From the NCBI RefSeq assembly GCF_003347595.2, contig NZ_QCZK02000053.1, positions 109,206-173,205 of the forward strand: a DNA stretch of 64,000 nt, read 5' to 3'. Made by a program: the position numbers and the translations under genes. Position 1 is the first letter of the stretch. Each line of letters starts with the position of its first letter. Below the pieces are notes generated by a model. That model ran no database searches, was not told the DNA's origin, and worked only from the letters and a program-made list of their open reading frames with translations. Source of the stretch: Botryobacter ruber (GTDB lineage: Bacteria > Bacteroidota > Bacteroidia > Cytophagales > Hymenobacteraceae). This document shows positions 41,647 through 50,885 of this stretch, piece after piece.

Positions 41647-42954
41647 ATGATAAAAAAAAGTATTTCTTTTCTTTCCCTGGCCTGTATAGGCGGTTCCCTC
41701 CTCTCCTGCCAGACCACCAAGGTTAAGCAGGAACCGGGCCAGGAACTCGTTCTGACAAACAAGGCAGCCATCGAACTGACCGACAAAGCCATTGCCGTAA
41801 AGCGCAGCTCCCTCTCCGGCATTCCGGATAGCGCTGCTTTCCCGCTTCTGCTCACGCAGGCAGGCGACACCGTGGCTTCGCAACTCGATGACCTGGACGG
41901 CGACAACCAGTGGGATGAGCTGTTTTTTGTAACCAACCTGCCGGCCAACGGGAATCAAACCCTGAAACTGACGTGGGTAACGACGCAGCCAGACTACACC
42001 AAACGCACCAGCGTTCGCTTCGGGAAGCGTGCCGGCAAAAAGCTGCCAGTACAACCCCAGACTAGCGAAACCATGCTAGCCAACCAGGTGCACCGCGCTT
42101 TGGGCTACCAGCCCTACCAGACCGACGGCCCTAGCTGGGAAAACGATAAAGTGGGCTTCCGGCACTACCTCGACGGCCGCAACGCCAAAGACCTGTTCGG
42201 CAAAAAAGTAGCGTATATGTCGCCTGACAGCGTGGGCATCAGCAAAACAGGCGCTGTGGAAGACAATTACCATGTCATGAAAGACTGGGGCCGCGATATT
42301 ATGGCGGTGGGAAGTTCGGCAGGCATCGGCGGCATCGAAATGATGATTGACGGCAAATTTCCGCGCCTGGGCATCACCAACAACGACACCCTGAATAACG
42401 TTGAGAAAACCACCTTCCGGATTGTGACCGAAGGACCGGTGCGTTCTAAAATACAGATCGGCTACCACAACTGGAAACCCGCCGACACCAACCGCAGCTA
42501 TACCCTGCAGGAAAGCCCCACCATCTGGCCCGGCATGTACGCTTACCAGAACAACGTAACCGTTACCGAAGGCCTGCGCGGCGACGAAACGCTGCTGGTG
42601 GGCATGAACAACCTCGACCCGACTTTTCCGCTGGAAGAAATGCCGGTAGACGATAACTGGATGGTAGTTTTCACGCACGACCGCGAAACCTACAACCAGG
42701 AATGGATGCTGCCCCTGGCCCTGATCGTGCCTAAAAGCGCCTACCAGGGCTATACCGAAGCGCCTAAAACCGGTCCGCTGGCACAGGCGTATTTTGCAAA
42801 GTTAAAAGTAGAGCAGAACAAGCCGGTTACCTACTATGCCGTAGGCACCTGGGAAGTCAGCGACGAACGTTTCAAAGATCTGAACTACTTTAAAGATTAT
42901 GTGCGTAACCTGGCCCGCCAGCTTTCGGCAGAGGTAGAGGTGCAGGTGAAGTAG
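41647..42954 (+). CDS. DUF4861 family lipoprotein
   Basis: A 435-residue exported protein with lipobox LLSC (Cys at residue 21). The body shows blocks of DUF4861 proteins: an N-terminal sandwich with DLDGDNQWDELFFV, then GPSWENDKVGFRHYLDGRNAKDLFG-type text, GISKTGAVEDNYH and WGRDIMAVGSSAGIGG. The family often accompanies polysaccharide use, and its enzymatic role is not settled. No carbohydrate genes flank it here. A near-consensus TATATTTC (41593-41600) lies upstream; the 326-bp gap 41321-41646 has no gene. A strong terminator follows. Confidence 0.85.
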   Translation: MIKKSISFLSLACIGGSLLSCQTTKVKQEPGQELVLTNKAAIELTDKAIAVKRSSLSGIPDSAAFPLLLTQAGDTVASQLDDLDGDNQWDELFFVTNLPANGNQTLKLTWVTTQPDYTKRTSVRFGKRAGKKLPVQPQTSETMLANQVHRALGYQPYQTDGPSWENDKVGFRHYLDGRNAKDLFGKKVAYMSPDSVGISKTGAVEDNYHVMKDWGRDIMAVGSSAGIGGIEMMIDGKFPRLGITNNDTLNNVEKTTFRIVTEGPVRSKIQIGYHNWKPADTNRSYTLQESPTIWPGMYAYQNNVTVTEGLRGDETLLVGMNNLDPTFPLEEMPVDDNWMVVFTHDRETYNQEWMLPLALIVPKSAYQGYTEAPKTGPLAQAYFAKLKVEQNKPVTYYAVGTWEVSDERFKDLNYFKDYVRNLARQLSAEVEVQVK

Positions 42955-42981
42955 TTTTCTGATTAAAACCCAATTTGATTT

Positions 42982-43018
42982 GCCCCGTTTTCCTGCGCCA
43001 ACCGCAGGAAAACGGGGC
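42982..43018 (+). terminator. Terminator after the DUF4861 gene
   Basis: A perfect 16-bp stem (42982-42997 with 43003-43018), 5-nt loop, followed by TTTTTGC. Confidence 0.9.
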
Positions 43019-43051
43019 TTTTTGCTACAGCAGGTTCACACCGGTCGGAAA

Positions 43052-43213
43052 GCAGCAGCAGAGGCTGTGGTGGCAGGTGCAGCAGAAATTTTTTACTACT
43101 TATCGACTTGTGAGAAGATGAAAGCTGAAAGCTTTCATGATAAAAAGCTCCAAGTTAGAAACTTGAAGCAGTTTTTTTTCTGCTGCAGCTGCCACCACAG
43201 CCTCTGCTGCTGC
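43052..43213. repeat. A-E-A composite: 34-bp inverted family A pair around family E
   Basis: Arms 43052-43085 and 43180-43213 are inverted family A units matching at 33 of 34 positions. They enclose family E copy 2 (43120-43170) and A/T runs. The right arm ends 10 bp before the dnaG stop codon. It looks like a small mobile element with 34-bp terminal repeats, or a hairpin terminator into which E inserted. Confidence 0.85.
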
Positions 43214-43223
43214 ATTTTTATCC

Positions 43224-45143
43224 TCAACGGCTCACCACAATACCCAGCAGCTCCGCTATCTGTACTTCAAACATTTTGAGGGTGCGGATGGTCGTCAGCT
43301 GGTTTATTTGCTCGTTCGGGTCGGTAACGAGGCGGAGTTTTTCCATTTCGTCTTTGATGAGCAGCTGCACGTTGCGCCACTTCAGGCGGAGTACGGCGCG
43401 CTCGGCACCGTAGGAAAGCAGATCCGTTTCGTGCGGTACAAAAATCTGGTGCGTGGCCCAGTTGTGGCTCAGCTCGTGCGGGTCGGAAAGCAGGTTGGTC
43501 GCTTCCGTCCGTATCTGCTGGTCCGGGTAGTTGATAAAATCGTCGGCCGAAGGAACGGTTCCGTCGCAAAGTTTCTCCTTTACCAGCTCTACCAGCCGGG
43601 AATAAAGCGGCGTCCGGAACTCTACATCCTCGAGTTGCTCCAGCATATACTGGCAGGTGGTCATGCCTTCGTCCAGCACCCGGTTGGGGTAGTTGAGCAG
43701 CATCCGCACGATTTCCCGCTCGTACCGCTTGAGCATATCGGCTTCCGAAACCTGCTCTTCCGGCTCCGGTTCGGTAGGCATGGGCGGCTCTGGCGGAAAT
43801 GCGCTGCCGGTCTTGGGCTGCTGTTGTTGCTGACGGTCCTGCAGCTGCATTTTATTGTACTCCGAAATTAGCACCTGCTCATCTATGTCAAAAATCAGGC
43901 TGCAGCTCCGGAAGAATACAGTACGCTTGATGGAGTCCGGAATTTTGGCAATGGAGGTTACAATCTCACGAATAGCCTCAGCTTTGCGGACCGGGTTGTC
44001 TTTGGTTTCGGCGGCGTAGAGGCTGGCTTTGAACGAGATGAAATCCTGCGCGTGTTCTTTGATGTACGCCTTAAAAGCCGTGTCGCCCACTTTCCGGATG
44101 TAGGAATCGGGGTCGTCGCCTTCCGGAAACGTAACCACGCTTACATTCAGCCCATTCTCCAGGATCAGGTCGATGCCGCGCAACGAGGCTTTGATACCGG
44201 CCGCATCGCCGTCGTAGAGTACCGTGATGTTGTGGCTATAGCGGCCGATCAGCTTGATCTGCCCTTCGGTTAAAGACGTTCCTGAAGAAGCCACCACATT
44301 CTCTATCCCGCCCTGGTGCAGCGAAAGCACATCGAGGTAACCTTCCACGAGGTAGCACATTTCCTGCATCCGGATCGCCTGCTTGGCCTGGTACAGCCCG
44401 TACAGCACGTTGCTTTTGTGGTAGATCTCCGACTCGGGCGAGTTGAGGTATTTGGGGCTTTTCTTGTCGTTCGATTTTAGCGTACGGGCACCAAAACCCA
44501 CCACCCTGCCCGACAGGTTATGAATCGGGAACATCACGCGGCCCCGGAAGCGGTCGTAGCGTTTATCTTCTTTTGAAATGGTGAGTCCGGTAGCTTCCAG
44601 GAAATGCTGCTGGTAACCGGCCTTCAGGGCGGCATCGGTCAGGTCGGACCAGGCATCGAGGCTGTAGCCCAGCTCAAACTTGCGGATAGTGGCGTTGTTT
44701 AGTCCCCGCTCTTTCAGGTAAGCCTGCCCGATGCTGCCCTGCTCGTGCTGATGAAGATTTCGCTGGAAATGCTTGCTGGCAAACTCCGAAACAATGTACT
44801 GGCTGTCGCGCTCGTTCTGCTCACGGCTGGCTTCCGGCGAGGCAGTCTCTTCGGGTATCTCAATGCTGTACTTTTTGGCCAGGTAGCGCAACGCCTCCGG
44901 AAAGCTGGTGCCTTCCACATCCATGATAAACTGCACCGAGTTACCAGCCTTGCCACAACCAAAGCACTTGTAGATACCCTTGGCAGGCGACACCGAAAAA
45001 GACGGCGACTTCTCGTGATGGAACGGACAACAAGCCCACATGTTCTGCCCCTTCTGCTTGAGCGACACAAAATCGCCCACCACCTCTACAATGTCGGCTC
45101 GTAGGATTATCTGGTCAACGGTTTCTTTTGGTATCAGGGACAT
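43224..45143 (-). CDS. dnaG: DNA primase
   Basis: It makes RNA primers at replication forks. The CHC2 zinc finger is Cys39-Pro-Phe-His42 with Cys60 and Cys63. The TOPRIM core has VEGYLDVLSL and the DGDAAG metal site. A Gln/Pro-rich linker (QQQQQPK) precedes the C-terminal helical DnaB-binding region. The frame is open to 45170, but that start overlaps the minus-7 box at 45168-45175; the ATG at 45143 (MSLIPKETVDQI) matches family N-termini and gives 639 residues. Confidence 0.96.
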   Translation of the reverse strand: MSLIPKETVDQIILRADIVEVVGDFVSLKQKGQNMWACCPFHHEKSPSFSVSPAKGIYKCFGCGKAGNSVQFIMDVEGTSFPEALRYLAKKYSIEIPEETASPEASREQNERDSQYIVSEFASKHFQRNLHQHEQGSIGQAYLKERGLNNATIRKFELGYSLDAWSDLTDAALKAGYQQHFLEATGLTISKEDKRYDRFRGRVMFPIHNLSGRVVGFGARTLKSNDKKSPKYLNSPESEIYHKSNVLYGLYQAKQAIRMQEMCYLVEGYLDVLSLHQGGIENVVASSGTSLTEGQIKLIGRYSHNITVLYDGDAAGIKASLRGIDLILENGLNVSVVTFPEGDDPDSYIRKVGDTAFKAYIKEHAQDFISFKASLYAAETKDNPVRKAEAIREIVTSIAKIPDSIKRTVFFRSCSLIFDIDEQVLISEYNKMQLQDRQQQQQPKTGSAFPPEPPMPTEPEPEEQVSEADMLKRYEREIVRMLLNYPNRVLDEGMTTCQYMLEQLEDVEFRTPLYSRLVELVKEKLCDGTVPSADDFINYPDQQIRTEATNLLSDPHELSHNWATHQIFVPHETDLLSYGAERAVLRLKWRNVQLLIKDEMEKLRLVTDPNEQINQLTTIRTLKMFEVQIAELLGIVVSR

Positions 45144-45167
45144 GGGCAAAAAAGTTAAGCGGGGGTA

Positions 45168-45175
45168 CAAAGATA
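45168..45175 (-). promoter_or_regulatory. Minus-7 box of dnaG
   Basis: TATCTTTG on the minus strand, exact TAnnTTTG, 24 nt before the ATG at 45143. It rules out the longer start at 45170. Confidence 0.7.
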
Positions 45176-45178
45176 AGG

Positions 45179-45457
45179 GTTAATGTGCTAATTTTTAAAT
45201 GTGCTCCTGTGCTAATGGGGAAAGTCTCTGAATCACGGATTTTAAGGATTACACGGATTGCACGGATTTTCGGGAACAGAAGTACTTGTGGTAAGTCCTG
45301 TTAAACGCTTTGTAATGAGCTAAAGAATCCGCGTAATCCTTAAATCCGTTTAATCCGTGATTCAGACAATCACAAAAATCATTTCATCACTACCATCAAC
45401 GGTTAAGATAATTCCCTCCATCAGCACATTCACCCACATTAGCACATTAGCACATTA
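45179..45457. repeat. Family F ends around a family B element
   Basis: Outer TTAATGTGCTAAT steps (45179-45219) face CACATTAGCACATTAAC steps (45434-45459). Inside lie a family B element (about 45224-45372, CTGAATCACGGATTT/AATCCGTGATTCAG ends) and the AATCACAAAAATCATTTCATC tail also seen at 39.2 kb. The block fills the 346-bp gap between the divergent dnaG and mrp genes and ends within 6 bp of the mrp minus-7 box. Confidence 0.7.
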
Positions 45458-45462
45458 ACTCG

Positions 45463-45470
45463 TATCTTTG
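45463..45470 (+). promoter_or_regulatory. Minus-7 box of mrp
   Basis: TATCTTTG, exact TAnnTTTG, 19 nt before the ATG at 45490. The minus-33 region falls inside the repeat end just upstream. Confidence 0.7.
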
Positions 45471-45489
45471 TACTACATTACTAGTTACT

Positions 45490-46593
45490 ATGGCAATTAC
45501 AAAAGAAGATATATTAAAAGCCCTCAGCTATGTAGAGGAGCCGGACCTGGGCAAAGACCTGGTGACGCTTAACATGATTGAGGATGTACAGGTGGATGGA
45601 AAAAAGGTGAGCTTCACCGTGATCCTGACCACACCGGCCTGCCCGCTGAAGGACCTGATCCGGAATGCCTGTGAACGCGCCATCCATACGATGGTAGACA
45701 AAGAGGCTGAAGTTACCGTGAACATGACCTCGCGTGTTACCTCCGCCCGTGCCGATAATTCCGATGTGGTGAACGGCGTGAAAAACATTATTGCCATTGC
45801 CTCCGGTAAAGGCGGCGTGGGCAAATCTACGGTTACGGCCAACCTGGCCATCGGGCTGGCACAGGCCGGCGCGAAAGTGGGCCTGATCGATGCCGACATT
45901 TACGGTCCTTCTATCCCAACCATGTTTGGCGTGGTAGAAGAGCGCCCGCATATGATACAGGGCGATCATGGTAAAAACTACATTGTGCCCGTGGAGAAAT
46001 ACGGCATCAAAATGATGTCGATCGGCTTCCTGACGCCTCCCGACAGTGCGGTTATCTGGCGTGGTCCGATGGCCAGTTCTGCCCTGAAACAGTTTATTTC
46101 GGATGTGGACTGGGGGGAACTCGACTACCTGCTCCTCGACCTGCCGCCAGGCACTTCGGACATTCACCTGACCATGGTGCAGGCGCTTCCGGTAACGGGG
46201 GCTGTTATTGTAACTACGCCGCAGCAGGTAGCCCTGGCCGATGCCACCAAAGGTTTGCAGATGTTCATGCAGCCGCAGATTAATGTACCGGTGTTGGGTA
46301 TTGTAGAGAACATGGCTTATTTTACGCCTGCCGAACTGCCACAGAATAAATATTTTATTTTTGGAGAAGGCGGCGGACAAAAGCTGGCAGAAAAGTACCA
46401 GGTGCCCCTTTTAGGGCAGATTCCGATTGTGCAAAGCATCCGGGAAAGCGGCGACGAAGGAACTCCTGTCGTTTTACAGAACGATTCTCCTGCTTCCGGT
46501 GTTTTCAAAGAGCTGGCCCAGGCTGTTGCCCAACAGGTATCGGTGCGCAACGCCACAGTAGCCAAAACCAAGATTGTAGAAATTAAGAACTAA
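45490..46593 (+). CDS. Mrp/ApbC-family Fe-S cluster carrier ATPase
   Basis: A cytosolic P-loop ATPase of the Mrp/NBP35 group that carries Fe-S clusters to apoproteins. An N-terminal MIP18/DUF59 domain (1-85, TTPACPLKD) precedes the deviant Walker A GKGGVGKS (106-113); LIDADIYGPS and LLDLPPGTSD follow. The C-terminal CXXC of many Mrp proteins is absent (MAYFTPAELPQNKYF instead), as I recall for other Bacteroidota members. It is 5 bp before the NifU-like scaffold gene, which fits shared cluster assembly. Confidence 0.93.
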   Translation: MAITKEDILKALSYVEEPDLGKDLVTLNMIEDVQVDGKKVSFTVILTTPACPLKDLIRNACERAIHTMVDKEAEVTVNMTSRVTSARADNSDVVNGVKNIIAIASGKGGVGKSTVTANLAIGLAQAGAKVGLIDADIYGPSIPTMFGVVEERPHMIQGDHGKNYIVPVEKYGIKMMSIGFLTPPDSAVIWRGPMASSALKQFISDVDWGELDYLLLDLPPGTSDIHLTMVQALPVTGAVIVTTPQQVALADATKGLQMFMQPQINVPVLGIVENMAYFTPAELPQNKYFIFGEGGGQKLAEKYQVPLLGQIPIVQSIRESGDEGTPVVLQNDSPASGVFKELAQAVAQQVSVRNATVAKTKIVEIKN

Positions 46594-46598
46594 AGCAG

Positions 46599-46865
46599 AT
46601 GACAGCCACGAACGTAGACAACGATTTTTTACTTCGCATAGAGGGAGCCCTCGATCAGATCAGACCGTACCTGGAAGCTGACGGCGGCAACGTGAAGGTG
46701 CTGGGGGTAACTGAAGATATGGTGCTGCAGCTCGAGCTGCTGGGCGCCTGTGGCTCCTGCCCCATGTCGGCCATGACGCTGAAGGCTGGTGTAGAGCAGT
46801 CTGTCATGAAAGCGGTTCCTGAAATTAAAGCCGTGGAGGCCGTAAACCTGACGCCCCTCGACTAA
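46599..46865 (+). CDS. NifU-like Fe-S cluster carrier
   Basis: A stand-alone NifU C-terminal domain (88 residues) that binds a labile 4Fe-4S cluster through Cys51 and Cys54 in GACGSCPMSAMTLKAGVE. RPYLEADGGNVKVLGV is the typical start of the fold. It is translated 5 bp after mrp and probably co-expressed with it. A wobble-rich terminator follows. Confidence 0.94.
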   Translation: MTATNVDNDFLLRIEGALDQIRPYLEADGGNVKVLGVTEDMVLQLELLGACGSCPMSAMTLKAGVEQSVMKAVPEIKAVEAVNLTPLD

Positions 46866-46887
46866 ACATAACTTACTTTTCCTGTTT

Positions 46888-46924
46888 AAGCGGATGCTGT
46901 TGGACCTACCAATGGTGTCCGCTT
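46888..46924 (+). terminator. Terminator after the NifU-like gene
   Basis: A 16-bp stem in RNA when G-U pairs are counted (46888-46903 with 46909-46924), 5-nt loop, then TTGTTTTT. It is 22 bp past the stop. Confidence 0.75.
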
Positions 46925-46932
46925 TTGTTTTT

Positions 46933-47000
46933 CCACCTGCCACCACAGCTGCTGCACATCAGCCCGAAAGCAGCAGTGGCAATGGTGGCAGCTGCAGCAG
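46933..47000. repeat. Inverted pair of family A units
   Basis: The left unit 46933-46955 (CCTGCCACCACAGC then TGCTGC) faces the right unit 46970-47000 (GCAGCAG, TGGCAATGGTGGCAG, CTGCAGCAG). They can pair over their GC-rich parts with a 14-nt loop. They follow the terminator 46888-46924 directly. Confidence 0.75.
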
Positions 47001-47146
47001 ATTTTATCAGGCATTTTGAATATTATCTGCCCGATTTCTTACCCATCACCCACCAATATAGCGTAGTATCAATACTAACAAAGCTCCCGGAGCTTTTACT
47101 ATTATTCCAAAACAGCTAAATTGAGTAAAACTGTTTTCGCTGCGCC

Positions 47147-48430
47147 ATGATTAAAGCAAACGACCCTACCCTGCACTCCTGGATACAGATTGCACCCGAC
47201 AGTGATTTCCCCATCCAGAACCTGCCCTTCGGCATTTTCCAGACGGATATGAAAGACCCGCGTGTGGGCGTGGCCATCGGCGAATATGTGCTGGACCTGT
47301 GTGTGCTGGGGCGGTATGATATGTTTGTGCTGCTCGACATCGATCCTACCATTTTTCACCGCCCTTACCTGAACGATTTTATAGCGCTGGGCAAGCCTGT
47401 CTGGCGTGCCGTCCGCAACCGGGTATCGGAACTGCTGCGCAACACCAACGACGAGATCAGCGGCAACAGCGAACTGATGCACGAGTGCCTGATAAAACGC
47501 TCGGAAGTAGAGATGCTGATGCCCGTAAAAGTAGGCGATTATACCGACTTCTATTCCAGCCAGGCACATGCCAGCAACGTAGGCACCATGTTCCGGGACC
47601 CGGAGAATGCCCTACTACCCAACTGGAAACACATGCCGGTAGGCTACCATGGCCGTGCTTCTTCTATCGTGGTTTCGGGCACGCCCATCCACCGCCCCAA
47701 CGGACAAACCAAGGCACCAGAGGCAGAACTCCCCACTTTCGGGCCAACGGCGCAGCTGGATTTTGAGCTCGAAATGGCGTTTATTGCCGGCAAAGACACG
47801 CCCCTTGGCACCAGTATCTCCCCCAGCCATGCCGAGGAATACATTTTCGGACTGGTGCTGTTCAACGACTGGTCGGCCCGCGACATCCAGGCCTGGGAGT
47901 ACCAGCCGCTCGGACCGTTCCTGGGCAAAAGCTTTGCCTCTTCCATTTCGCCCTGGGTGGTTACGCTGGACGCGCTGGAGCCCTTCCGAGTGCATGGGCC
48001 GGAGCAGGTGCCAAGTCCTCTTCCCTACCTTAGTTCAGGCGGGCACCACAACTACGATATAAACCTGGAAGTGCTGCTGGAAACGGAGAAGGGTGTGGAG
48101 ACGCGCATCTGTCGCACCAACTTCCGGCACATGTACTGGAACATGCAGCAGCAACTGGCGCACCAGACCAGCAACGGCTGCAACATCCGGGTGGGCGACA
48201 TGTTTGCTTCTGGCACCATCAGCGGCTCCGAAAAAGGCACTTTCGGTTCTATGCTGGAACTCACGCGGGGCGGCACGCAACCCTTGCGTTTAGTCGACGG
48301 CACCGAGCGCAGCTTTATAAACGACAACGACACGGTAATTATGCGGGGCTATGGCGAGCACCACGGCATACGCATCGGCTTCGGCGAAGTCCGGACAAAA
48401 GTACTGCCAGCATTTCTACAGGAGAAGTAG
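47147..48430 (+). CDS. fahA: Fumarylacetoacetase
   Basis: The last step of tyrosine breakdown: it hydrolyses fumarylacetoacetate to fumarate and acetoacetate. An N-terminal SH3-like domain (about 1-115, LPFGIF, RVGVAIGEYVLDL) precedes the FAH fold with YTDFYSSQAHASNVG (active-site Asp and His), FELEMAFI, FNDWSARDIQAWEYQPLGPFLGKSF and GTISGSEKG. The 427-residue length is normal. The flavin reductase-like gene starts 110 bp downstream. hmgA and hppD are outside the window. Confidence 0.96.
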   Translation: MIKANDPTLHSWIQIAPDSDFPIQNLPFGIFQTDMKDPRVGVAIGEYVLDLCVLGRYDMFVLLDIDPTIFHRPYLNDFIALGKPVWRAVRNRVSELLRNTNDEISGNSELMHECLIKRSEVEMLMPVKVGDYTDFYSSQAHASNVGTMFRDPENALLPNWKHMPVGYHGRASSIVVSGTPIHRPNGQTKAPEAELPTFGPTAQLDFELEMAFIAGKDTPLGTSISPSHAEEYIFGLVLFNDWSARDIQAWEYQPLGPFLGKSFASSISPWVVTLDALEPFRVHGPEQVPSPLPYLSSGGHHNYDINLEVLLETEKGVETRICRTNFRHMYWNMQQQLAHQTSNGCNIRVGDMFASGTISGSEKGTFGSMLELTRGGTQPLRLVDGTERSFINDNDTVIMRGYGEHHGIRIGFGEVRTKVLPAFLQEK

Positions 48431-48454
48431 CAGGTTACAACTGCGCATTTTTAT

Positions 48455-48490
48455 CTGCAGCCACAGCCACCACACCCTCTGCACCAGCTG
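48455..48490 (+). repeat. Family A repeat unit
   Basis: A slightly expanded unit, CTGCAGCCACAGCCACCACA then CCCTCTGCACCAGCTG, 24 bp after the fahA stop. Confidence 0.6.
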
Positions 48491-48540
48491 AAAGCAGGAA
48501 AGACAGCATTTTAGTTTGAAGTATAGCGTATGTCAGGCAA

Positions 48541-49446
48541 ATGAAAACGATCAACCTCTCCGAAACCAAACCAGCAGAGGCCTATGGCTTGCTGGTAGGC
48601 GCTGTTGCGCCCCGGCCCATTGCTTTTGCCAGTACCACCAGTGCTGCCGGCCAGGTCAACTTGAGCCCTTTCAGCTTTTTCAACCTGTTCAGCGCCAATC
48701 CGCCCATCCTGGTTTTCTCGCCCCTGAGCCGCATGCGCGACAACACCAGCAAACATACCCTCGACAATGTACACGCTACCCGGGAAGTGGTCATCAACAT
48801 TGCTAATTTTGCACTGGTAGAACAGATGTCGCTGGCCAGCACCGAATATGCGCAGGAGATAAATGAATTTGAAAAAGCAGGGCTGACACCGGAAGCATCG
48901 GTGCTGGTGCAACCGCCGCGGGTAAAGGAGGCACCGGTAGCGTTTGAGTGCCGTGTAAATGATGTTATAAAACTAGGCGAAGCAGGCGGGGCCGGTAACC
49001 TGGTGCTGTGCGAAGTGCTGATGCTGCATGTGCAGGAGGAGATCCTGGACGCATCCGGTAAAATAGACCCGCACAAACTCGACGCCGTTGCCCGCATGGG
49101 AGGCGACTACTACCTCAGAGCCAACGGCGACTGCCTCTTCCGGCTGCCCAAGCCCAGCCACCCGGAAGGGATCGGCGTTGACCAACTACCAGACTTTATC
49201 CGGAAAAACACCCTCTTCTCAGGCAGCCACCTGGCCCGCCTCGGCACCACCGACGCCCCTCCCACCCCGGAAGAAGTGGAGAGCATAAAAACCGAGCCCA
49301 TTGTGGCATATACATTGAACAAGTACAAAAACAAACCGGTAAAACTACGGCAGGAACTGGAACTGCTGGCCAGAAAGCTGCTCGAAGACGATAATGTGCC
49401 GGAAGCCTGGCGGGTGCTGCTGTTGAGTAGGAATGTTGTACCGTAA
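48541..49446 (+). CDS. Flavin reductase-like (split-barrel FMN-binding) protein
   Basis: An FMN-binding split-barrel protein of the flavin reductase/DIM6-NTAB group. APRPIAFASTTSAAGQVNLSPFSFFN (residues 23-48) and the NNIA-type REVVINIANF block are typical of FMN phosphate and isoalloxazine binding. The C-terminal 110 residues extend beyond the core barrel. The 301-residue length fits the Bacteroidota form often found near tyrosine-catabolism genes, as here after fahA. A near-consensus TTAGTTTG (48511-48518) precedes it. The precise substrate is unknown. Confidence 0.85.
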   Translation: MKTINLSETKPAEAYGLLVGAVAPRPIAFASTTSAAGQVNLSPFSFFNLFSANPPILVFSPLSRMRDNTSKHTLDNVHATREVVINIANFALVEQMSLASTEYAQEINEFEKAGLTPEASVLVQPPRVKEAPVAFECRVNDVIKLGEAGGAGNLVLCEVLMLHVQEEILDASGKIDPHKLDAVARMGGDYYLRANGDCLFRLPKPSHPEGIGVDQLPDFIRKNTLFSGSHLARLGTTDAPPTPEEVESIKTEPIVAYTLNKYKNKPVKLRQELELLARKLLEDDNVPEAWRVLLLSRNVVP

Positions 49447-49461
49447 TCAGCAAGATCAGCT

Positions 49462-50805
49462 ATGAATGCCAGGCTCCGTAAAGTTTGGGACTCTCTCCGC
49501 TCCAGTTACTGGTTTGTACCTGCTATCATGATGGTGTTTGTCCTTATCCTCTGGACCGGCACGCACCATCTCGACGAGCATCTTGCTGCGGCAGGAAAAT
49601 TGCCCGTCAGGTGGCTGTATTCGGACGATGTGGAATCGATGCGCAAGTTGCTCCTGACTATTGCAGCCAGTATCATCGGTATAGTGGGTGTTGTATTCTC
49701 TATCCTGATGGTTCCGCTCACGATTGCAGCTACCCAGTTCGGGCCGCGACTGCTCCGCACCTTTTTACGCGACACCGGCACCCACCTCACCCTCGGCACC
49801 TTCACCAGCACTTTTATCTTCTGCATCCTGGTGCTCCTGCAGCTTCGCGACGATGCGACTTACCCAGTCCCACAGGTCTCCGCCACAACCGGACTACTAT
49901 TCGGATTTATCTGTTTCGGGATGCTCATTTACTTCATTAATCACATAGCACGCTCTATTCAGGCCTCCGTGGTAATAGCCGAAGTAAGTGCAGAATTACA
50001 ACTAGCCATTGACCATGAACTACCAGATCCGCTACCCGAAGGTCCTGTCCCGTCAAAAGCCGACGCTGCTGCCACCGAACCAGCAGGTCCTGCCCATCCG
50101 GTTATGGCCGTAAAAAGTGGCTACGTACTGGCACGCGCCGACGACGAACTGATGCAGCTTGCTGTGGAGCAGGACCTGGTGATACACCTCCTGAACAGGC
50201 CCGGCGATTTTATAGTAGCAGGCACACCACTTGCCCGTCTCTGGCCTGCCGCCAAGGCATCGGATAAGGTAAGTACTGCTGTAAACAAGGCATTTATCCT
50301 GGGGCCACAGCGCACACTGGTACAGGATGTAACCTTTGGAATCAATGAACTGGTGGAACTGGCAGTACGGGCGCTGTCGCCCGGCATTAACGATCCGTTC
50401 ACAGCCATGAGCTGCCTCGACTGGCTCGGCACTGCCCTCTGCCGCACGACCTCCCGCGCCTTCCCCTCCCCTTGTCAATTCGACGAGCAGGGCAATTTTC
50501 GCCTGCTTTCCAAGCCCATCACCTTTACTTACCTGACAGATGCCGCCTTTAACCAGATACGCGACTACGCCCGGACCAGCCCCGCCGTCACCTTACGGCT
50601 CCTGGATACGATTGCCGTTATCGCACCATGTGCCCGCACAGAAGAACAGCGGAAAATTTTGCTGCACCATGCCACCCTTGTTGCACGCGGATGCCACATT
50701 GGCTTGCCTGAAAAAGCAGACCGGGAGGTGGTGGCTGCGCGTTATGAACAGGTGGTGGAGTTGCTGAAGCCGGGGAAGCAGGAGGAGGGAAGGCAGACTG
50801 TTTGA
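49462..50805 (+). CDS. DUF2254 membrane protein
   Basis: A 447-residue predicted inner-membrane protein. Helices lie at about 16-33, 65-90, 108-125 and 140-160, with ATQFGPRLLRTFLRDTGTHLTLG between the second and third, a DUF2254 hallmark. The C-terminal 270 residues are soluble, with FGINELVELAVRALSPGINDPFTAMSC as a conserved block. Function is not known. It starts 15 bp after the flavin reductase gene and may be co-transcribed. Confidence 0.88.
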   Translation: MNARLRKVWDSLRSSYWFVPAIMMVFVLILWTGTHHLDEHLAAAGKLPVRWLYSDDVESMRKLLLTIAASIIGIVGVVFSILMVPLTIAATQFGPRLLRTFLRDTGTHLTLGTFTSTFIFCILVLLQLRDDATYPVPQVSATTGLLFGFICFGMLIYFINHIARSIQASVVIAEVSAELQLAIDHELPDPLPEGPVPSKADAAATEPAGPAHPVMAVKSGYVLARADDELMQLAVEQDLVIHLLNRPGDFIVAGTPLARLWPAAKASDKVSTAVNKAFILGPQRTLVQDVTFGINELVELAVRALSPGINDPFTAMSCLDWLGTALCRTTSRAFPSPCQFDEQGNFRLLSKPITFTYLTDAAFNQIRDYARTSPAVTLRLLDTIAVIAPCARTEEQRKILLHHATLVARGCHIGLPEKADREVVAARYEQVVELLKPGKQEEGRQTV

Positions 50806-50838
50806 TTGCCAGTAAACTTTCAAAAAAGATTTTTACTT

Positions 50839-50868
50839 TGCTGCTCCCGCCACCAAACCCACTGCTCC
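50839..50868 (+). repeat. Family A repeat unit
   Basis: Degenerate unit TGCTGCTCCCGCCACCAAAC then CCACTGCTCC, 33 bp after the DUF2254 stop. Confidence 0.6.
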
Positions 50869-50885
50869 TCCCCTATAAGCAAAAA

